Assembly: GCA_016295245.1 (NCBI GenBank)
Contig: JAEDLO010000012.1
Location: 1 to 26,839, forward strand
Origin: Bacteroidales bacterium
GTDB lineage: Bacteria; Bacteroidota; Bacteroidia; Bacteroidales; UBA932
Direction of reading: 5' to 3'
DNA: 26,839 nucleotides
Below the pieces are notes generated by a model. The model searched no databases. It was not told the DNA's origin and saw only the letters and a list, made by a program, of their open reading frames with translations. Positions 21,585 to 26,839 of the stretch are shown piece by piece. The number at the start of each line of letters is the position of its first letter. Within the stretch, counting starts at the first letter, position 1. A program made the translations under genes and the position numbers.

Positions 21585-22709
21585 TTATGAAACCATAATA
21601 GGCATCAGGATGCCGCAGATCTTTCCGCTTTCCTCCTCTTCCTCCGAAGGGACGATGAGCGCGGCCCTCTTGCCGTCGGCGAACTTCATCACCAGGTTCG
21701 TGCAGCTCATATTGTTGAGGATATCGATCAGGAATGAAGATTTGAAGCCGATGCTGATGCTTTCTCCGTTATAGTCGCAGGCGAGCTTCTCGTATGCTGC
21801 CAAGGCAAAACCGAGGTCCTGGGCGGTAATCTCAAGCAGGCCGGCTGAGAGTTCGAACTTTATGTGGTTCGAAGCCTTGTTAGCGCAGACTGAAACGCGC
21901 CGTACGGAGTTTAGCAGCTGGACGCGGTCTATCTTGAGGATATTGGAGTTGTTCTGTGGAATAACTTTGGTGTAGTCAGGGAATTTGCCGACAATCAGAC
22001 GGCAGATCATAAGGGTGCTGCCGTACTCGAACTGGATGCTCTTGGCGCTGAACTTTGCCACTACATCTCCCTCGGCCTTGTCCAGAATGGACTTCAGGAC
22101 GTTGGCTGGTTTCTTGTGGAGGATGAATGATGACCTCTGCTCAAGTTTCACATCAGGAGTGGTGTAGCAGATGAGTTTGTGGGCGTCGGATGCCACGAGG
22201 GTGGTGTGGTCTTCGTAGATGTCGAAGAAGATGCCGTTCATCGCTGGACGCATCTCGTCATCTGCGGTGGCATATACGGTGGCGCCTATGCCCTCTGCGA
22301 GGGTTGCGGCAGGGAATACAAGCGCAGTAGCGTCCTCCTCCTGCGAGCTGGAGATCTTCGGGTAATCGGCTGCCGGGAAGTACGGAAGCGAAGAGTTACC
22401 ATTGCTCCAGATGCATTCGAAGGTGCCCTCGCCGGCTGTCTTGATGACTATCGGCTGGTCCGGAAGGGACTTGAGCAGTTCTATGGTCTGGCGTGCCGGA
22501 ACGGCAATGCTGCCCTCTTCGGTGCAGTTGTCCAGAGGCATTACCGTGCGGAGGGTGAGCTCTGAGTCTGAAGCCGTAATCTCAAGTTGTGAATCCTTGA
22601 TTACGAAGAGAAAGTTTTCAAGGATAGGGAGGGAAGTCTTTGCAGGGATGGCTTTTGAGACATCCATTATGCTTTTCAGCAGGTTGGCGCTGGATACGTT
22701 GAATTCCAT
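21585..22709 (-). CDS. dnaN: DNA polymerase III beta subunit (sliding clamp)
   Basis: DnaN forms the ring-shaped clamp that holds DNA polymerase III on DNA. From the ATG at 22709 the protein has 374 residues, the family length, starting MEFNVSSANLLKSIMDVSKAIPAK. Three clamp domains can be followed, with MNGIFFDIYEDHTTLVASDAHKL in domain two and the conserved C-terminal LIMPI-like end (GILMPIMVS). A longer reading frame to 22763 would add 18 basic residues but would run across the -7 promoter box, so I reject it. It is the first gene of an operon with an exonuclease. It is not next to dnaA or recF. Confidence 0.96.
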   Translation of the reverse strand: MEFNVSSANLLKSIMDVSKAIPAKTSLPILENFLFVIKDSQLEITASDSELTLRTVMPLDNCTEEGSIAVPARQTIELLKSLPDQPIVIKTAGEGTFECIWSNGNSSLPYFPAADYPKISSSQEEDATALVFPAATLAEGIGATVYATADDEMRPAMNGIFFDIYEDHTTLVASDAHKLICYTTPDVKLEQRSSFILHKKPANVLKSILDKAEGDVVAKFSAKSIQFEYGSTLMICRLIVGKFPDYTKVIPQNNSNILKIDRVQLLNSVRRVSVCANKASNHIKFELSAGLLEITAQDLGFALAAYEKLACDYNGESISIGFKSSFLIDILNNMSCTNLVMKFADGKRAALIVPSEEEEESGKICGILMPIMVS

Positions 22710-22730
22710 TTTCACTTTTTTTGGTTTACG

Positions 22731-22738
22731 CAAATTTA
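22731..22738 (-). promoter_or_regulatory. -7 promoter element of dnaN
   Basis: TAAATTTG on the minus strand, followed by CG, matches TAnnTTTG and ends 21 nt before the dnaN ATG at 22709. The surrounding GTAAATTTGCG is identical to that of nhaA. The expected -33 position has no TTTG. Its position supports the 22709 start. Confidence 0.6.
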
Positions 22739-22811
22739 CATAATCTTTTCTGATTTTTGGCATATAATTTGAGTTTTGAACAGACAGTGAAAATTTTTTA
22801 AATGAACAGAT

Positions 22812-24227
22812 ATGAAAAAGAGTTTTATCACAATCTTGCTCTCTGTCGTGTTAAGCGGTCTGACCGCCTATGCCATAGTGCGGACGACTGAGACTGAACA
22901 TAGTGCGGAGCCTGTTTCCTACACTTCTGACGGTCTTCCTGTCAAAACTGTCAATTTGTCACTCTCCGATTACCCTGATTTTACATATGCGGCCGAAAAT
23001 GCCGTGAATGCAGTTGTTTATGTTGAAGTGTCCGTAAGGCCTCAGCAGAGCCAGCAGCAGATCGATCCTTTCTTCCGCTTCTTCTTCGGTGACGAAGGTT
23101 TCCAGCAGAGGGAGCGCAAGGGCAGCGGTTCGGGAGTGATCATCCGTCCTGACGGCTACATCGTCACCAACAATCACGTGGTTCAGGATGCCGTTTCGGT
23201 TAACGTGACCCTCAATAACAATAAGGTTTATCCTGCTACCGTCATTGGTACCGACCCTGCCACTGACGTCGCCCTGATCAAGATCGAGGCGAGCGGTCTT
23301 CCTACCATAACCTTCGCCGATTCGGACAAGCTGCGTCTTGGCGAGTGGGTGCTTGCAATCGGCAGCCCTCTGGGAGCCGAGCTGCGCTCTACCATCACCG
23401 CCGGCATCGTCAGCGCCAAGGGCCGTTCAATGCCTAACTATGACGGCAAGTTCAAGATTGAATCCTTCATTCAGACCGATGCTGCCGTCAATCCCGGCAA
23501 CTCAGGCGGCGCCCTGGTCAACAAGGCCGGTGAACTCGTCGGCATCAATACCGCCATTGTGTCCACAACCGGCTCATATTCAGGCTATTCATTCGCGGTA
23601 CCTTCAAACATCGTAAGCAAGGTTGTCTCTGACCTGATCGACTTCGGTTCAGTAAAGCGCGTGATGCTCGGAATCACCGGCGGAAACGTCAATGAAGAAA
23701 TTGCCAAAAAGTTGAAACTTTCGGAAACTGAAGGCGTATATATTAGCGAAGTTGCCAAGGGTGGCTCTGCAGATAAGGCCGGATTGAAGTCTGAGGACGT
23801 CATCATCGACCTGGGCGGAACCAAGATAGTGTCAATGGCCGATCTTCAGGCAAAGGTCAACAGCTTCCACCCGGGCGACAAGGCCGTCATCAAGGTAATC
23901 CGCGATGGCAAGGTGCAGGAGTTCAACGTCGAGTTCCAGAGTTCCGAAGTTGAAAACGGCACCGTAAGCGAGGACGGAACGGTTGCGTTCTACGGAGCTA
24001 CTTTGCGTACCCACGAAAAGGGTGTGGAGATTGTCTCTGCCGGTAACGGAAAACTCGCTCACGCAGGCGGACAGGACGGCTTCATCATCCGCTATGTCAA
24101 CGACCAGAAGGTAAGCAAGCCTGAGGACGTGATCAACATAGCCAAGAAGTCAAAGAGATCGATCTTCATCGAGGGCGTCACAGCTGCGGGCAGACCTGGT
24201 TACTTCGGCTTCGGAAAAGACGAATAG
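22812..24227 (+). CDS. HtrA/DegP-type periplasmic serine protease
   Basis: A 471-residue Do-like protease that degrades or refolds damaged proteins in the envelope. It has an N-terminal signal peptide or anchor (about 5-22), a trypsin-like domain with the triad H122 (VTNNHVVQ), D152 (DVALIKI) and S231 (NPGNSGGAL), a first PDZ domain (about 285-377, with GVYISEVAKGGSADKAGLKS), and a second, weaker PDZ domain to the C-terminus (GFIIRYVNDQKVSKPEDV). A Gln-rich loop (QQSQQQ) sits in the LA-loop position. It is divergent from dnaN and followed by a strong intrinsic terminator before rpoD. No clean promoter is visible in 22764-22811. Confidence 0.94.
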   Translation: MKKSFITILLSVVLSGLTAYAIVRTTETEHSAEPVSYTSDGLPVKTVNLSLSDYPDFTYAAENAVNAVVYVEVSVRPQQSQQQIDPFFRFFFGDEGFQQRERKGSGSGVIIRPDGYIVTNNHVVQDAVSVNVTLNNNKVYPATVIGTDPATDVALIKIEASGLPTITFADSDKLRLGEWVLAIGSPLGAELRSTITAGIVSAKGRSMPNYDGKFKIESFIQTDAAVNPGNSGGALVNKAGELVGINTAIVSTTGSYSGYSFAVPSNIVSKVVSDLIDFGSVKRVMLGITGGNVNEEIAKKLKLSETEGVYISEVAKGGSADKAGLKSEDVIIDLGGTKIVSMADLQAKVNSFHPGDKAVIKVIRDGKVQEFNVEFQSSEVENGTVSEDGTVAFYGATLRTHEKGVEIVSAGNGKLAHAGGQDGFIIRYVNDQKVSKPEDVINIAKKSKRSIFIEGVTAAGRPGYFGFGKDE

Positions 24228-24248
24228 GCCGGCTCCACAGCACCAGCG

Positions 24249-24299
24249 AATTATTCGCGGCAGGGGACTCGGTCCCTTGTCGCGATTAATTGTTTTTTT
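24249..24299 (+). terminator. Intrinsic terminator between htrA-like gene and rpoD
   Basis: A long stem pairs AATTA/TAATT and T-A at its base, then CGCG/CGCG, CA/TG and GGGAC/GTCCC around a TCG loop (24249-24291), with G-T pairs between. It is followed by G and seven T (24293-24299). It lies 21 nt after the protease stop and only 7 nt before the rpoD ATG, so it could end the protease transcript or act as an attenuator in front of rpoD. Confidence 0.82.
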
Positions 24300-24306
24300 A
24301 TAGTAT

Positions 24307-25170
24307 ATGAGACAGCTAAAGATCACAAAATCAATCACTAACCGCGAAAGCGCCTCATTGGACAAATATCTCCAGGAGATTGGTCGTGAGGAGCTGGTTT
24401 CGCCGGAAGAAGAGGTAGAACTCGCCCAGCGTATACGCAAGGGTGACCAGGAAGCCCTCGAGAAACTCACCCGTGCAAACCTTCGTTTCGTGGTTTCGGT
24501 TGCAAAGCAGTATCAGAACCAGGGACTCAGTCTCCCGGACCTTATCAACGAAGGAAATCTCGGTCTCATCAAGGCTGCCGAGAAGTTTGACGAGACAAGA
24601 GGTTTCAAATTCATATCATATGCCGTGTGGTGGATTCGTCAGTCCATTCTCCAGGCACTTGCTGAACAGAGCCGTATCGTCCGCCTGCCTCTCAACCAGG
24701 TCGGTTCCCTCAACAAGATCAACAAGGCCCTCGGCAAGTTTGAACAGGAAAACGAGCGCCAGCCTTCAACCGATGAGCTCGCCGAGATGATAGACATCCC
24801 GAAGGACAAGATAGCCGATACCCTCAGGGTTTCCGGCCGCCACGTGAGCGTTGACGCCCCGTTTGTTGAGGGCGAGGACAACAGCCTGCTCGATGTGCTT
24901 CCCAACGACGCTTCTCCGAGCGCTGACCACGGCCTGAACAACGAGTCACTGAGCACCGAGATCGAGCGTGCCCTTCAGATTCTGACTCCGCGTGAGAAAG
25001 AGATCATCAAGTCTTTCTTCGGCATCGGCTGTCAGGAGATGACTCTCGAAGAAATTGGCGAGAGGCTTGACCTCACCCGTGAGCGCGTGCGCCAAATCAA
25101 GGAGAAGGCAATCCGCAAGCTCAAGAAACCGTCTGCAAGCAAACACCTCAAGACCTATCTCGGCCAATGA
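24307..25170 (+). CDS. rpoD: RNA polymerase primary sigma factor
   Basis: The housekeeping sigma factor that directs RNA polymerase to promoters. The 287-residue protein has region 1.2 (SASLDKYLQEIG), region 2 (LRFVVSVAKQYQNQGLSLPDLINEGNLGLIKAAEKFD and YAVWWIRQSI), region 3 and region 4 (TPREKEIIKSFFGIG, then the helix-turn-helix LTRERVRQIKEKAIRKL). It lacks region 1.1, as is usual in Bacteroidetes, whose primary sigma recognises -33 TTTG and -7 TAnnTTTG. Several promoters in this window fit that pattern. It begins 7 nt after an intrinsic terminator and its stop overlaps the argS start as ATGA. No match to its own consensus is visible immediately upstream. Confidence 0.97.
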   Translation: MRQLKITKSITNRESASLDKYLQEIGREELVSPEEEVELAQRIRKGDQEALEKLTRANLRFVVSVAKQYQNQGLSLPDLINEGNLGLIKAAEKFDETRGFKFISYAVWWIRQSILQALAEQSRIVRLPLNQVGSLNKINKALGKFEQENERQPSTDELAEMIDIPKDKIADTLRVSGRHVSVDAPFVEGEDNSLLDVLPNDASPSADHGLNNESLSTEIERALQILTPREKEIIKSFFGIGCQEMTLEEIGERLDLTRERVRQIKEKAIRKLKKPSASKHLKTYLGQ

Positions 25171-26839
25171 CACCAGAAGCATTTATCGCAGCCAAGGCCT
25201 CAGAGGCTGTCAAGGCTATATACAACGCGGAAGTCCAGCCTGAAGCCCTTCAGGTCCAGCCTACGAGAAAGGAATTCGAGGGAGACTTCACTCTGGTGTG
25301 CTTCCCTCTCCTGAAAATCACCCGTCAGGGCCCTGACGTTACGGGCAATGCCATAGGAGAGTACCTCCTTGCCAATTGTCCTGAGATCAGCGCCTACAAT
25401 TCAGTCAAGGGCTTCCTGAACCTTTCTCTTTCGAATCTTTACTGGTTCGAGGCGCTAAGTTCAGCATCGTCTGACAAAGACTTCGGCCAGCTTCCTCCGA
25501 CAGGCCGCAGGGTGATGGTGGAGTTCTCTTCTCCAAATACCAACAAGCCTCTCCACCTTGGACACATTCGCAACAACCTTCTCGGTGCATCCGTTTCGGA
25601 CCTGCTGAAGGCAGCCGGCGAGGAAGTGATCAAGACCACCCTCGTTAACGACCGTGGAGTCCATATCTGCAAGTCTATGTATGCCTGGGAGCAGTCCTTT
25701 AACGGCGTAACCCCGGAGAGTTCCGGAAAGAAGGGAGACCATTTGGTGGGAGACTGCTATGTTGAGTTCAACAATATCTACACCCGCGAGGTCAAAGAGC
25801 TCGTGGAGAAGGGTATGGACGAGGAACAGGCCAAGAAGGAGGCCCCTTCTCTCAAGGCAGTCCACAAGATGCTAGTAGATTGGGAAAACGGTGACCCTCA
25901 GGTGCGCAAGCTTTGGGAGACTATGAACCAGTGGGTGTTTGACGGCTTTGATCAGACCTACAAGGCTCTCGGCATCACTTTCGACAAGACTTATTACGAG
26001 CACCAGACCTATCTCCTGGGCAAGGAACTTGTCCAGAAGGGTCTGGATATGGGCGTGTTTGTCAAGGACCCGGACGGGTCTGTGTGGTGTGACCTCACTT
26101 CCGAGGGGCTGGACCGCAAGCTCCTGCTGCGTAGCGACGGCACTTCAGTCTATATGACCCAGGACCTGGGTACCGCCGAGCGCCGCTTCGCCGAGTATAA
26201 GCTGGATTCCCACGTCTATGTGGTCGGTGATGAGCAGAACTACCACTTCCAGGTGCTCAAGAAGGTGCTTGGGAAGCTGGGCTTTGACTGGGCGGACCAG
26301 ATTTTCCACCTCAGCTACGGTATGGTGGAACTCCCGGAAGGCAAGATGAAGTCCAGGGAGGGAACCGTTGTGGACGCAGACGACCTCATCCTGAAGATGT
26401 ACCAGGAGGCGAAGGCTACCTCCGAGGAAAGCGGCAAACTCGATTCGCTGTCAGACAACGAGAAGGACGAGCTTTACCGCATCATCGGACTCGGTGCCCT
26501 TAAGTACTTCATACTCAAGGTTGATCCGAAGAAGAAGATGCTTTTCAACCCTAAGGAATCCATCGACTTCAACGGCAATACCGGACCATTCATCCAATAT
26601 ACTCACGCGCGCATCCAGTCCATCCTCAGAAAGGCTGCCGCCCAGGGTGTGGAACCCTCTCTCGAGCAGGGAGTGGAACTTTCGCCGAAGGAAATCCGTC
26701 TGGTCAAGATAATAAACGCCTATCCGCAGAAGATTGCGGAGGCCGCCCAGGCCTTCTCGCCTGCATTGGTCGCCAACTATTGCTACGACCTCGCCAAGGA
26801 GTTCAACCAATATTACCAGCAGACCCCTATCCTCAAGGA
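25167..26839 (+). CDS. argS: Arginyl-tRNA synthetase (3' end beyond window)
   Basis: ArgRS charges tRNA-Arg with arginine. The open frame runs from the ATG at 25167 to the window edge without a stop, giving 557 codons plus two bases; the family usually has about 590-600, so roughly the last 40 residues are missing. The N-terminal tRNA-binding domain is followed by SSPNTNKPLHLGHIRNN with the HIGH-type motif (H130-H133), NDRG, and KMKSREGT in the KMSKS position. The C-terminal anticodon-binding domain begins near QYTHARIQS. Its ATG overlaps the rpoD stop (ATGA), so translation of the two is probably coupled. Confidence 0.95.
   Translation, partial: MTPEAFIAAKASEAVKAIYNAEVQPEALQVQPTRKEFEGDFTLVCFPLLKITRQGPDVTGNAIGEYLLANCPEISAYNSVKGFLNLSLSNLYWFEALSSASSDKDFGQLPPTGRRVMVEFSSPNTNKPLHLGHIRNNLLGASVSDLLKAAGEEVIKTTLVNDRGVHICKSMYAWEQSFNGVTPESSGKKGDHLVGDCYVEFNNIYTREVKELVEKGMDEEQAKKEAPSLKAVHKMLVDWENGDPQVRKLWETMNQWVFDGFDQTYKALGITFDKTYYEHQTYLLGKELVQKGLDMGVFVKDPDGSVWCDLTSEGLDRKLLLRSDGTSVYMTQDLGTAERRFAEYKLDSHVYVVGDEQNYHFQVLKKVLGKLGFDWADQIFHLSYGMVELPEGKMKSREGTVVDADDLILKMYQEAKATSEESGKLDSLSDNEKDELYRIIGLGALKYFILKVDPKKKMLFNPKESIDFNGNTGPFIQYTHARIQSILRKAAAQGVEPSLEQGVELSPKEIRLVKIINAYPQKIAEAAQAFSPALVANYCYDLAKEFNQYYQQTPILK

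Noticed and set aside
22707..22763. N-terminal extension of DnaN to 22763
   Set aside because: The added 18 residues are outside the normal family start and their codons span the -7 promoter element at 22731-22738.

Overview
The window is chromosomal DNA of a member of the Bacteroidales (phylum Bacteroidota), roughly 50% GC. The family cannot be settled from this sequence. The evidence is a seven-gene V/A-type ATPase operon containing a DUF2764 gene, a sodium-pumping methylmalonyl-CoA decarboxylase operon (succinate-to-propionate fermentation), a short RpoD lacking region 1.1, DUF4301 and DUF721 genes, and promoters of the Bacteroidetes type (TTG or TTTG near -33, TAnnTTTG near -7). Nearly every base is accounted for by housekeeping genes. 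The one clearly accessory stretch is a non-coding, repeat-rich block at about 17404-18043.

Layout. (1) 10-7134, minus strand: atpE, DUF2764, atpA, atpB, atpD, atpI, atpK, ending in a hairpin terminator. (2) 7231-10907, minus: mmdA, an OadG-like small subunit, the biotin carrier and mmdB, with their own terminator and a candidate promoter. (3) 10926-14906, minus: recF, a DUF721/DciA-like gene, pdxB and DUF4301, tightly packed. (4) 14932-17403, plus: a membrane-anchored TPR protein, a YebC-family regulator and a secreted DUF4380-like protein, ended by a terminator almost identical to the one closing the ATPase operon. (5) 17404-18075: non-coding block with a 15-bp-arm GC-rich inverted repeat, three complete 58-nt palindromic units plus one partial unit, a 14-bp tandem repeat and a hairpin. 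(6) 18088-18202, minus: tRNA-Thr(CGT) with a near-ideal promoter. (7) 18219-19622, minus: nhaA, divergent from a nicotinamidase-like gene at 19693-20238. (8) 20228-22738, minus: dnaN, an ExoX-like 3'-5' exonuclease and a degenerate FAH-fold protein. (9) 22812-26839, plus: an HtrA/DegP protease, primary sigma factor rpoD and argS (cut by the window end).

How the parts fit. Decarboxylation of methylmalonyl-CoA by the mmd complex should export Na+. The neighbouring ATPase has a rotor subunit with Na+-type ligand spacing, so it could run on that Na+ gradient. NhaA could exchange Na+ for H+. The sigma factor encoded here belongs to the type that reads the promoters seen in front of the TPR gene, the tRNA, dnaN, nhaA and recF.

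Most worth a second look: the 58-nt palindromic array; the near-identical hairpin terminators at the ends of unrelated operons; DUF4301 read as a UDP-sugar-pyrophosphorylase-like nucleotidyltransferase; PdxB with His in place of its usual catalytic Arg; the FAH-fold protein that has lost metal ligands next to dnaN; and an apparently leaderless recF message.
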